From SFJ001 sp045118955 (lineage in GTDB: Bacteria > Bacillota > Clostridia > Oscillospirales > Ruminococcaceae), in assembly GCA_045118955.1 (NCBI GenBank), contig JBGVKB010000047.1:1-12325 (forward strand): 12,325 bases of DNA. Reading direction: 5' to 3'. The notes below the pieces were generated by a model, which ran no database searches, was not told the origin of the DNA, and was given only the letters and a program-made list of their open reading frames with translations. Position 1 is the first letter of the stretch, and each line of letters begins with the position of its first letter. Below are positions 1 to 6,695 of the stretch, piece after piece. Made by a program: the position numbers and the translations under genes.

Positions 1-991
1 CGCGGGCGATGCCCTTCTGCTCACGGGAGATGCAGATCGAGCCGCCGCCGATGCCGATCTTGATCAAGTCCGCGCCGGCCTCAGCCAGGAACCGGAAGCC
101 CTCGCGGTCGACGACGTTGCCCGCGCCGACCTTGACGCTGTCGCCGTAGTTGGCACGGATCCAGCCGATGGTGCGGCTCTGCCACTCGGAGAAGCCCTCG
201 GAGGAGTCGATGCACAGCACGTCCACACCGGCCTCGACCAGAGCAGGCACGCGCTCAGCGTAGTCGCGGGTGTTGATGCCGGCGCCCACAACGTAGCTCT
301 TGTTGGCGTCCAGCAGCTCGTTCACGTTCTCCTTGTGGCTGTCGTAGTCCTTGCGGAACACGATGTACTTCAGATGACCCGCGGCATCCACCAGAGGCAG
401 ACTGTTGATCTTGTTGTCCCAGATGATGTCGTTGGCTTCCTTCAGAGTGGTGGTCTCAGGGGCGACCACCAGCTTCTCCAGCGGGGTCATGAACTCCTTG
501 ACCTTGGTCTCGATGCTCATGCGGCTGACGCGATAGTCGCGGCTGGCCACGATGCCCACCAGCTTGCCGTGGGAGGTGCCGTCCTCGGTGATGGCCACGG
601 TGGAATGACCGGTGCGCTCCTTCAGGGCCAGCACGTCGGCCAGAGTGGCCTCGGGAGACAGGTTGGAGTCGCTCACAACAAAGCCCTTCTTGTAGCTCTT
701 CACGCGGGCCACCATGGCGGCCTCGTCCTCGATGCTCTGAGAGCCGTAGATGAAGGACACGCCGCCCTGCTTGGCCAGGGCAATGGCCAGCCGCTCGCCG
801 GACACCGCCTGCATGATGGCGCTGATCATGGGGATGTTCAGGCTCAGGGGGCACTCCTCCTCACCCTTGCGGTACTTGACCAGAGGGGTCTTCAGGCTGA
901 CGCGGTCGGGCACGCACTCCGCCGAAGAGTAGCCGGGCACCAGCAGGTATTCGCCAAAGGTGCGGGAGGGTTCGCTGTAGTAGAAAGCCAT
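1..991 (-). CDS. guaB: IMP dehydrogenase, N-terminal 330 residues (cut by window edge)
   Basis: IMP dehydrogenase oxidises IMP to XMP with NAD+, the committed step of guanine nucleotide synthesis in the cytoplasm. The frame reads MAFYYSEPSRTFGEYLL at the start and runs off the left edge. Residues about 1-102 and 216-330 are the front half of the catalytic barrel; about 103-215 are the inserted CBS pair. Visible motifs are the SAIMQAVSGE segment, VGAGINTRDY, VLCIDSS and the catalytic loop GIGGGSICISREQKG, with the nucleophilic cysteine at residue 320. The GGG-S-I-C-I form differs from the usual bacterial GPGSICTTR and matches the Tritrichomonas foetus enzyme as I remember it. The ATG at 989-991 is preceded by AAGGAG seven bases upstream. 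The C-terminal flap and the rest of the barrel lie outside the window. Family assignment is firm. Confidence 0.97.
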   Translation of the reverse strand, partial: MAFYYSEPSRTFGEYLLVPGYSSAECVPDRVSLKTPLVKYRKGEEECPLSLNIPMISAIMQAVSGERLAIALAKQGGVSFIYGSQSIEDEAAMVARVKSYKKGFVVSDSNLSPEATLADVLALKERTGHSTVAITEDGTSHGKLVGIVASRDYRVSRMSIETKVKEFMTPLEKLVVAPETTTLKEANDIIWDNKINSLPLVDAAGHLKYIVFRKDYDSHKENVNELLDANKSYVVGAGINTRDYAERVPALVEAGVDVLCIDSSEGFSEWQSRTIGWIRANYGDSVKVGAGNVVDREGFRFLAEAGADLIKIGIGGGSICISREQKGIAR

Positions 992-1035
992 ACTTTTTCT
1001 CCTTTTCCTGTTCTCAACGTTTGTTCTATCCGGTT

Positions 1036-1074
1036 CCTGTTGCAGGTCATACGAGCTTCCGGCGGGGCCGGAAG
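1036..1074 (-). promoter_or_regulatory. Structured 5' leader of guaB (two hairpins)
   Basis: Between the predicted start of transcription (about 1092) and the guaB ribosome-binding site, the minus-strand RNA can form a perfect 8-bp hairpin (CTTCCGGC and GCCGGAAG arms, 3-nt loop, 1056-1074). A smaller CCTG/CAGG hairpin follows at 1036-1046. Neither is followed by a U-tract, so they are not intrinsic terminators. They may stabilise the mRNA or take part in control; no known purine riboswitch motif is recognisable. Confidence 0.45.
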
Positions 1075-1098
1075 AAAGTAAATTTAGGTTAAATCTTA

Positions 1099-1127
1099 GT
1101 TTACCACATTTGGGCAGGAATTACAAA
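1099..1127 (-). promoter_or_regulatory. Sigma-A-type promoter of guaB
   Basis: On the minus strand TTGTAA (1122-1127) and TAAACT (1099-1104) are separated by exactly 17 bases, and TGG before the -10 gives an extended -10 element. Predicted transcription start is near 1092, leaving a leader of about 100 nt before the guaB start codon. Confidence 0.65.
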
Positions 1128-1250
1128 ATGCGGCTGGCACAAACTTTTTTGTATACCGGGGCGAAAAACGTACATTCTGCCCAACCGTGCGCGGCTGCGC
1201 CTCGCCCGGGTTTTCGCGCTTTTCCACGTTAAATTGACATTCGCGGATGC

Positions 1251-1282
1251 AAAAAGCCCCGCCGGAGGGACGGCGGGGCTTT
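1251..1282 (-). terminator. Intrinsic terminator (minus strand)
   Basis: A 12-bp perfect stem (AAAGCCCCGCCG at 1253-1264 and its complement at 1271-1282) with a 6-nt loop is followed on the minus strand by a run of five T (1255-1251). It would end the small transcript from the promoter at 1404-1432 and any read-through from the thioesterase gene. On the plus strand the T-run is only three bases. Confidence 0.85.
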
Positions 1283-1397
1283 CTGCAACAGGGAACATGA
1301 AGCAATCTTGTATCCCGGCGCAAACCGCAAAGCTCAAGCGGAAGGAGGAGACGTGCCGGGATCACTTCACACATGAAAAAGGCTGTAACTTTCTTGC
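1251..1397 (-). ncRNA. Candidate small structured RNA, about 147 nt
   Basis: A strong promoter and a strong terminator on the same strand bracket a stretch with no convincing reading frame. The RNA would start at G1397. Its core is an 8-bp stem, AUCCCGGC (1355-1362) with GCCGGGAU (1312-1319). This is flanked outside by GAAG/CUUC pairing and encloses a short CCGC/GCGG hairpin. A 13-nt unpaired bulge on the 5' side contains CUCCUCCUU, which is complementary to Shine-Dalgarno sequences. UGCAA near the 5' end can pair with UUGCA just before the terminator. I cannot match it to 6S, SRP RNA, tmRNA or a known riboswitch by eye. It could instead be a long, prematurely terminated guaB leader or the 3' UTR of the thioesterase gene. 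The promoter-terminator pair is seen; the RNA itself is inference. Confidence 0.45.
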
Positions 1398-1403
1398 AAT
1401 TAA

Positions 1404-1432
1404 ATTGTAACCCTTTTGACATTGTTTGTCAA
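1404..1432 (-). promoter_or_regulatory. Near-consensus sigma-A promoter of the candidate small RNA
   Basis: TTGACA (1427-1432), a 17-base spacer and TACAAT (1404-1409) on the minus strand: a perfect -35 and a five-of-six -10. The -35 is one arm of the palindrome TTGACA-N5-TGTCAA (1416-1432), so a repressor bound there would cover the promoter. No reading frame with a ribosome-binding site follows before the terminator at 1251-1282. Confidence 0.75.
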
Positions 1433-1479
1433 CCATGTGTGCCCAACTTTTTGTAAACAATTTGTTTCTTTTTCGCTTT

Positions 1480-2220
1480 TTACGGTGCGACCTCGCCGAA
1501 GCACAGCTCCGCCTCGATGCAGCAGCGGTCCTCCCGCTGACCGTTGAAATAGTAGCCGCCCTCAGTGCGGCCCCAGCGCAGGGTGAACGGCTGCCCCATG
1601 GGCACCTCCCAGTGGTAGTTCACCGCCACACGGCGCACCGGGCCAGCCTTGAACACCTCCGGCGGCAGCGCGTCGCACAGCACATCGACCCACTGGGCGT
1701 TGTTCAGGTGACCGTTCTCATCGCACAGGCTGTAGCGGGCGATCTGCTCCAGCGGCTCGCCCAGCTCGGCGGCCTTGTGGATGGTCTGATCCAGCGCCTC
1801 CTCCACCGGGTCGGGCCAGAGCGTGCCCAGCTCCTCGGGCGGGCGGCGCAGAATGCGGCGGGTCTCGGTGTCCACCAGCACCCAGCGGCTGTCCACGCGG
1901 GCCACCACCGCGCCGCTCTCGTCCAGCACCTCGTGCACGCGCTTGTACACCGCGCGGCGCGCGCCCTCGGGGCGGCTCACAAAGGTTAGTGTCTCGTTGA
2001 CGGCGGGCACCCGATAAAACTCCAGTGCCTGCTTCGCCAGCAGGAAGGCCGTATGGGTGCGGGCATAGACCTCGCTGTCCAGCCCAAAGCTGAGGCAGTG
2101 GTCGGTGCCCACCTGCTGGGTGCAGGCCAGCAGCGCCGCCGGGCGCATATGGGCGGTGAAGTCGCAGTCCTGTGGGAGGACCCGGCGGGTGCAGGTATAG
2201 ACGGGGGTGAATTCCAACAT
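1480..2220 (-). CDS. Acyl-ACP thioesterase (FatA/FatB-like, double hotdog)
   Basis: This enzyme hydrolyses acyl-ACP to release free fatty acid and ends chain elongation in type II fatty acid synthesis; it is cytoplasmic. The 246 residues fit the family's bacterial length and a two-hotdog layout. The first domain covers about 1-125, with WVLVDTETRRILRRP near 113-127 matching the conserved WV-x-x-D-x-x-TRR segment. The second covers about 155-246 and holds CDENGHLNNAQWVD at 166-179, the Asn/His region of the catalytic site. No signal peptide or membrane segment is seen. AAAGGAG lies five bases before the ATG at 2218-2220. It appears to be monocistronic, with its own promoter at 2312-2340. Chain-length preference cannot be read from the sequence. 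Confidence 0.9.
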   Translation of the reverse strand: MLEFTPVYTCTRRVLPQDCDFTAHMRPAALLACTQQVGTDHCLSFGLDSEVYARTHTAFLLAKQALEFYRVPAVNETLTFVSRPEGARRAVYKRVHEVLDESGAVVARVDSRWVLVDTETRRILRRPPEELGTLWPDPVEEALDQTIHKAAELGEPLEQIARYSLCDENGHLNNAQWVDVLCDALPPEVFKAGPVRRVAVNYHWEVPMGQPFTLRWGRTEGGYYFNGQREDRCCIEAELCFGEVAP

Positions 2221-2311
2221 GGCAGCTCCTTTATGATACAGATGGTTTCCGATTTATCGCGCACCAGCGCGCAGACGCGCCCGGACATTGCGCGCTCAAC
2301 ATCTCCAGACC

Positions 2312-2340
2312 ATTATACCGCCCCGGCACATCGGGCGCAA
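2312..2340 (-). promoter_or_regulatory. Probable promoter of the acyl-ACP thioesterase gene
   Basis: A perfect TATAAT (2312-2317, minus strand) stands 17 bases after TTGCGC (2335-2340), which matches only the TTG of the -35 consensus. It predicts a leader of about 85 nt. That leader is rich in GCGCG repeats (about 2257-2296) and may be structured. Confidence 0.6.
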
Positions 2341-2373
2341 GGTCGGTGCCTCCCCCACTCTGCCCGGCGCGGT

Positions 2374-2403
2374 AAAAAAGGGACGCCCCGCAAAGGGCGT
2401 CCC
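2374..2403 (-). terminator. Intrinsic terminator of the pot operon
   Basis: A 9-bp perfect stem (GGGACGCCC at 2380-2388 with GGGCGTCCC at 2395-2403) is followed on the minus strand by six T (2379-2374). It begins 18 bases after the potD stop codon and closes the operon. Confidence 0.93.
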
Positions 2404-2420
2404 CTGTACTTTTTAAAGGC

Positions 2421-3668
2421 TCAGTATCCGTACTCCTCCTGACGGCGGCGGCTGCGCTTCACCTTGCGCCACACGTTGAACACCACGATGCCCAGCGCCA
2501 TCACCATCATCACCGGGATGCTCCAGCCGCTGCCCTCCTCGTCGTAGCTCTTCATGTCGCTCCACGCCATGTCCATGGCGCTGTTGATCTCAGCGGGCAG
2601 GTTGATGAACACCTCGGTGTTGGCCAGGATCTCCTCGCTGGGATAGGCGATGGGGCTGTACTTCAGCTCATCGTCAAGCTGCACCCACACCTCGGTGATG
2701 GGGGTGGAGTAGCCCACATAGTCGCAGTTGGCCGCACCCACGTCCACCTCACACATATAGTTGATGAACATCTCGGCGGCTTCCTTGTTTTTGGCGTTCT
2801 TCGGGATGCACATGGCATCCACGAAGTAGTTGGTGCCCTCCTCGGGGATGACAAAGCCCAGATCCGGGTTATCCTCCATCATGATGAGGGCGTCACCGGC
2901 GTAATAGGGCGCCAGAGCCGCCTCGCCGCCCGCCATCTTGTCAAAAATTTCGTCCATGACGTAGGCCTGCACCACGCTCTTCTGCGCCTTCAGCTCATTG
3001 GAGATGATGTCGATGTCCTCCTGACTGGAGGGGTTCAGGCTCATGCCCAGCTTCTTGGCGGCGATGGCAAAGGCGTCGCGGCTGTTGTTGAACATCAGCA
3101 CGTTGCCGGCGTTCTCGATGTCCCACAGGGACTGCCAGCTCGTGGGGGCCTCCTCCACCATGGTGGTGTTGTACACGATGCCCACCGTACCCCACATATA
3201 GGGCACGCTGTAGGCGTCCTCGGGGTCGTACTCAAGGCCCTTGTAGGCCTCGCCGATCCGCTCGAAGTTGGGGATGTTGGCGAAGTCCAGCGGGGCCAGC
3301 ATATCCTCGGCGATCATCTTGCCGATCATGTAGTCGGAGGGGAAGATCAGGTCATAGCTGGCCGCGCCGCTCTTGATCTTGGAGTACATACTCTCGTTGG
3401 TGTCGAAGGTGGTGTAGTGCACCTTGATGCCGGTCAGCTCCTCAAAGCCCTCCAGCACATTGATGCTCTCGTCCGAGCCGTCCGAGATGTACAGACCCCA
3501 GTTGTACACATACAGGGTCACGTTCTGACCCTTGAATCGCTCCCAGTCGTAGTCGGCCGAGACCATCAGATCCTCGCCCGCCGGGACCATGTCCTCCGCG
3601 AACACGCCGGTGGCGCACACGACCGCGCACAGCACCAGCGCGAGCAGCGAGATCAAACGTTTTTTCAT
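2421..3668 (-). CDS. potD: Spermidine/putrescine-binding protein, C-terminally anchored
   Basis: This is the extracytoplasmic binding protein that delivers polyamines to the PotBC channel. The 415 residues begin with a signal peptide (KKR, hydrophobic 5-23, likely cleavage after GVFA at 24). The mature bilobed type 2 periplasmic-binding fold follows: YNWGLYI at 55-61, SDYMIGKM at 111-118, PYMWGTVGIVYN at 156-167, PYYAGDA at 254-260 and DAMCIPKNAKN at 284-294, all placed like polyamine-contact and hinge segments of E. coli PotD. There is no clear lipobox. Instead, residues about 382-400 form a membrane span followed by a strongly basic tail (RKVKRSRRR), which would tether the protein to the outer face of the membrane. 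It starts 15 bases after the potC stop, with AAAGGGA seven bases before the ATG. Whether putrescine or spermidine is preferred is unknown. Confidence 0.93.
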   Translation of the reverse strand: MKKRLISLLALVLCAVVCATGVFAEDMVPAGEDLMVSADYDWERFKGQNVTLYVYNWGLYISDGSDESINVLEGFEELTGIKVHYTTFDTNESMYSKIKSGAASYDLIFPSDYMIGKMIAEDMLAPLDFANIPNFERIGEAYKGLEYDPEDAYSVPYMWGTVGIVYNTTMVEEAPTSWQSLWDIENAGNVLMFNNSRDAFAIAAKKLGMSLNPSSQEDIDIISNELKAQKSVVQAYVMDEIFDKMAGGEAALAPYYAGDALIMMEDNPDLGFVIPEEGTNYFVDAMCIPKNAKNKEAAEMFINYMCEVDVGAANCDYVGYSTPITEVWVQLDDELKYSPIAYPSEEILANTEVFINLPAEINSAMDMAWSDMKSYDEEGSGWSIPVMMVMALGIVVFNVWRKVKRSRRRQEEYGY

Positions 3669-3683
3669 CGTTGCTTCCCTTTC

Positions 3684-4532
3684 TCAGTGCTTCTGCTGAT
3701 CCTTGTGATACTGCCGGCTGTCCATGTAGTTGGTGATCAGGATGATGGCCAGGATCGCCAGGAACATGATGGTGGACAGAGCGTTGATCTCCGGGCTGAC
3801 CTTTTTGCGGGTCATGCTGTAGATGGCGATGGGCAGGGTCTGCAGGGTACCGCAGGTGAAGTAGGAGATGATGAAATCATCGATGGAATAGGTGATGCAG
3901 ATGAGGAACGCCGACAGGATGGCCGGCATCAGCTCGGGCAGCACCACCTTGAAGAAGGCCTGCTTGGGGGTACAGCCCAGATCCAGCGCCGCCTCGTACA
4001 GACGCACGTCCATCTGGCGCAGCTTGGGGCTGACGTTGAAGATGACGTAGGGCAGACAGAAGGAGATGTGGGCGATGAGCAGGGTGGGCCAGCCGAAGAT
4101 GGCCTCGGGCAGCACGGCGGAGCCAAGCTCACTGTTGGCCCACGCGGCGAAGCTCTGATAGGCCACAAACAGCAGCATCAGGGACACGCCGGTGATGATC
4201 TCGGGGTTGACGATGGGCACATAGCTCAGGTTGCTGATGACCAGACGGCTGCGGCGGCCCATGCTGCTGATGCCAATGGCCGCCATGGTGCCCACCACGG
4301 TGGAGATGACCGCCGAAATAAGGGCGATGACCAGGCTGAGGGCCAGTGCGTCCAAGATCATACTGTTGCTGAACAGGCTCTTGTACCAGTCCAGCGTAAA
4401 CCCGGTGAACACCGAGCGGCTTTTGCTCTCATTGAAGCTGAACACCGCCATCACAGCGATGGGCAGATACAAAAAGGAGAACAGCAGCACCAGATACGCC
4501 CGCTGCAGGGCGCGCCAATGTTTCTTTTTCAT
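3684..4532 (-). CDS. potC: Spermidine/putrescine ABC transporter permease PotC
   Basis: One of the two membrane subunits that form the polyamine channel; it pairs with PotB and docks PotA on the cytoplasmic side. The 282 residues (usual length) have about six hydrophobic spans, the first at 12-32 and the last near 253-268. The cytoplasmic EAA loop, YEAALDLGCTPKQAFFKVVLP, covers about 179-199 and contacts the ATPase. SIDDFIISYF (216-225) is characteristic of PotC. The start codon overlaps the potB stop by one base (TAATG), so translation is probably coupled; GGAGGG stands nine bases upstream inside potB. Confidence 0.95.
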   Translation of the reverse strand: MKKKHWRALQRAYLVLLFSFLYLPIAVMAVFSFNESKSRSVFTGFTLDWYKSLFSNSMILDALALSLVIALISAVISTVVGTMAAIGISSMGRRSRLVISNLSYVPIVNPEIITGVSLMLLFVAYQSFAAWANSELGSAVLPEAIFGWPTLLIAHISFCLPYVIFNVSPKLRQMDVRLYEAALDLGCTPKQAFFKVVLPELMPAILSAFLICITYSIDDFIISYFTCGTLQTLPIAIYSMTRKKVSPEINALSTIMFLAILAIILITNYMDSRQYHKDQQKH

Positions 4533-5344
4533 TACACAACGCCCTCCACGCCCTCTTCACCGAAGTCGGTGGTAAAGCTCATGCACAGCAGGACGATGAC
4601 CATCAGCACAAGGCTCATGGCACTGCCCAGATTGTAGTTGTAGCTGTTGCCGAGGAACTGCAGCTCGATCAGGTCGCCGATCAGCAGATTGGAGCCACCG
4701 CCCAGCATACGGCTGATGATGAAGGTGGACACCGCCGGCACGAACACCATGGTGATGCCGGTGGCGATGCCGGGCACCGACATGGGGATCAGCACCCGGG
4801 TGAGGATCTTGCCCATGCCCGCGCCCAAGTCCTGCGCCGCCTCGACGATGCTCTGGTCGATCTTGGTCATGGCGGTGTACAGGGGCAGGATCATGTAGGG
4901 CAGGTAGTTGTACACCATGCCCAGCACCACCGCACCGGAGGTGTTGATCATGTCAAAGGGGCCGAGGCCGATCAGCCCCAGCACACGGTTGATGATGCCG
5001 TTCTTTTCCAGCAGGCTCATCCACGCGTAGGTGCGCAGCAGGAAGTTCATCCACATGGGCAGCATGACCAGCATCTGCATGATGTGCTGCTTGGAGGCGC
5101 GCAGGCGGGACAGGAAATATCCCACCGGGAAGGCCAGCACCAGACAGATGACCGTGGCAATGGCCGCAAGGATCAGGCTGCGGGCAAAGACGGTGCTGTA
5201 CCGGCCGATGGTGGTCAGGTTGTCCAGCGTGAAAGCGCCGGAGGCGTCGGTGAGGGCGAAGTAGCCCACGATGACCAGCGGCGCGATGATGAAGGCCACC
5301 ATCCAGACCAGATAGGGGCCTGCCAGAGATCTCTTCTGCAGCAT
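4532..5344 (-). CDS. potB: Spermidine/putrescine ABC transporter permease PotB
   Basis: Membrane partner of PotC in the polyamine importer. The 270 residues show a first span at about 9-31 and further spans near 56-80, 138-158, 190-212 and 240-257. The PotB/PotH-family segment NFLLRTYAWMSLLEKNG lies at 100-116, and the EAA loop VEAAQDLGAGMGKILTRVLIP at about 167-187. The gene begins three bases after the potA stop, using GGAGGG located in the last codons of potA, and its stop overlaps the start of potC. The C-terminal acidic stretch (TDFGEEGVEGVV) lies after the last span and is probably cytoplasmic. Confidence 0.95.
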   Translation of the reverse strand: MLQKRSLAGPYLVWMVAFIIAPLVIVGYFALTDASGAFTLDNLTTIGRYSTVFARSLILAAIATVICLVLAFPVGYFLSRLRASKQHIMQMLVMLPMWMNFLLRTYAWMSLLEKNGIINRVLGLIGLGPFDMINTSGAVVLGMVYNYLPYMILPLYTAMTKIDQSIVEAAQDLGAGMGKILTRVLIPMSVPGIATGITMVFVPAVSTFIISRMLGGGSNLLIGDLIELQFLGNSYNYNLGSAMSLVLMVIVLLCMSFTTDFGEEGVEGVV

Positions 5345-5347
5345 GGC

Positions 5348-6394
5348 TCAGCCCTCCGTGCGGGCCATGATGTGGATCTCATCCGGCCCAATGCACATAC
5401 CGATGACCTCGCCGGGCTGGCTGGCCTGGGTGGAATGGATGATCCACTCGAAGCCGCCCTGCTCCACGTGCATCTCAAAGTGAACGCCCTTGAAGATGAC
5501 CTCGCGCACAAGGCCGGTGAGCTGGCCCTGAATGGGCGAGACCACCTTGATGTCCTCGGGGCGCACCACCACCTGCACAAGCTGGTTGCGGGCAAAGCCC
5601 TTATCCACGCAGGTGAACTCATTGCCGGCGAACTCCACGCAGAAGTCACGCAGCATCAGGCCGTCCAGAATGTTGCTCTCGCCGATGAACTCCGCCACAA
5701 AGGCGTTCTCCGGCTCGTTGTAGATGTCCTCGGGGCTGCCGATCTGCTGGATCAGGCCGTCCTTCATGACCACCACCGTGTCGGACATGGTCAGGGCTTC
5801 CTCCTGATCGTGGGTGACGTACACAAAGGTGATGTCCATCTCGCGCTGTAGGCGCTTCAGCTCAAGCTGCATCTCCTTGCGCAGCTTCAGGTCCAGCGCG
5901 CCCAGAGGCTCGTCCAGCAGCAGCACCTTAGGCTGGTTGACCAGACCGCGGGCGATGGCCACGCGCTGCTGCTGACCGCCGGACAGGGTGGCGATGTTGC
6001 GGCGCTCGAAGCCCTTCAGGCCCACCACCTCCAGCATCTCCAGCACCCGGCGGCGCACCTCGCGCTCCTCGGTCTTTTTCAGGCGCAGGCCGAAGGCCAC
6101 GTTCTCGAACACGTTCAGGTGCGGGAAGAGGGCGGACTTCTGGAACACCGTGTTCACCTGACGCTTGTAGGGCGGCAGACCGGCGATGTCCTGACCATTA
6201 AAAAAAACATTGCCCGATTTCGGCTCCACAAAACCGCCGATGACACGGAGGGTGGTCGTCTTGCCGCAGCCGGAGGGGCCGAGGAAGGTGACAAACTCCT
6301 TGTCATGGATGTCCAGGGACAGACCATTCAGGATGATCTGATCGTCGAAATCAACGACAATGTTTTTGAGTGATACGATGACGTTATTATCCAT
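5348..6394 (-). CDS. potA: Spermidine/putrescine ABC transporter ATP-binding protein PotA
   Basis: The ATPase that powers polyamine import through PotBC. From the chosen start (MDNNVIVSLKNIVVDF) it is 348 residues. Walker A is GPSGCGKT (39-46), the Q-loop glutamine is at 85, the signature LSGGQQQR at 137-144, Walker B LLLDEP at 158-163 and the switch histidine at 195. A C-terminal TOBE-type regulatory domain covers about 270-345 (VVRPEDIKV). The frame remains open 69 bases further upstream, but that extension (MGQGPWTAGRSRRAG) has no family similarity, so the ATG at 6392-6394 is preferred; AAAGGGGG lies nine bases before it. This ribosome-binding site can pair with an upstream copy of CCTTTGCGG. 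First gene of the potABCD operon. Confidence 0.95.
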   Translation of the reverse strand: MDNNVIVSLKNIVVDFDDQIILNGLSLDIHDKEFVTFLGPSGCGKTTTLRVIGGFVEPKSGNVFFNGQDIAGLPPYKRQVNTVFQKSALFPHLNVFENVAFGLRLKKTEEREVRRRVLEMLEVVGLKGFERRNIATLSGGQQQRVAIARGLVNQPKVLLLDEPLGALDLKLRKEMQLELKRLQREMDITFVYVTHDQEEALTMSDTVVVMKDGLIQQIGSPEDIYNEPENAFVAEFIGESNILDGLMLRDFCVEFAGNEFTCVDKGFARNQLVQVVVRPEDIKVVSPIQGQLTGLVREVIFKGVHFEMHVEQGGFEWIIHSTQASQPGEVIGMCIGPDEIHIMARTEG

Positions 6395-6406
6395 TTCTAA
6401 GATCCC

Positions 6407-6508
6407 CCTTTGCGGAGGGCCAGCGCGACGGGACCTCCCCGCCGTCCACGGCCCTTGTCCCACCGCTTCTCACGATGGGTCAGCGCCAATTATGTCACCC
6501 CGCAAAGG
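6407..6508 (-). promoter_or_regulatory. Inverted repeat that can mask the potA ribosome-binding site
   Basis: In the pot leader RNA, CCUUUGCGG (template 6500-6508) is perfectly complementary over nine bases to CCGCAAAGG (template 6407-6415), and two more pairs including a G-U are possible. The second arm contains the AAAGG of the potA Shine-Dalgarno site (6404-6411). Formation of the stem, which encloses 84 nt, would hinder potA translation. The intervening RNA also holds a CTGCGG/CCGCAG hairpin potential just upstream of the first arm. No known riboswitch class is recognised. Pairing is seen; a control role is inference. Confidence 0.4.
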
Positions 6509-6620
6509 TTTGTTACACTGCGGCAGAAAAACCGCAGCTGCAGCGACACATACAACGCCAATGCGCCGGGCAGCCATGTACTTCGACACGCTGACTGCCA
6601 AAACTACCACGCATATCGTT

Positions 6621-6648
6621 ATTATAGCAAAGGGGTGCGGGCTGTCAA
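6621..6648 (-). promoter_or_regulatory. Consensus sigma-A promoter of the pot operon
   Basis: TTGACA (6643-6648), a 16-base spacer and TATAAT (6621-6626) on the minus strand, with TGC before the -10 making it extended. Both hexamers are perfect. Predicted start is near 6614, giving a leader of about 220 nt before potA. The promoter lies 48 bases after the histidine kinase stop codon, and no terminator separates the two. Confidence 0.9.
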
Positions 6649-6695
6649 TACATTTCGCAAAAGATTTGGCAGGAACCGCAATTATTCGTCCTTTT

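Noticed and set aside
1312..1362. Possible SRP (4.5S) or 6S RNA identity of the small RNA
   Set aside because: The conserved GGAA-loop/GGAAGCAGC core of SRP RNA is absent on both strands, and no 6S closing stem with a large central bubble could be drawn.
1096..1422. Minus-strand reading frame of about 108 residues across the guaB upstream region
   Set aside because: It begins inside the promoter at 1404-1432, crosses a strong terminator, lacks a ribosome-binding site and has low-complexity, frame-shadow composition.
6395..6463. 23-residue N-terminal extension of PotA
   Set aside because: The extension has no family similarity; the internal ATG at 6392-6394 has a suitable ribosome-binding site and gives the usual PotA N-terminus.
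6510..6612. Short Cys-rich upstream reading frame in the pot leader (MRGSFGSQRVEV...)
   Set aside because: There is no Shine-Dalgarno site before its ATG, which lies only a few bases after the predicted transcription start; too weak to call a leader peptide.
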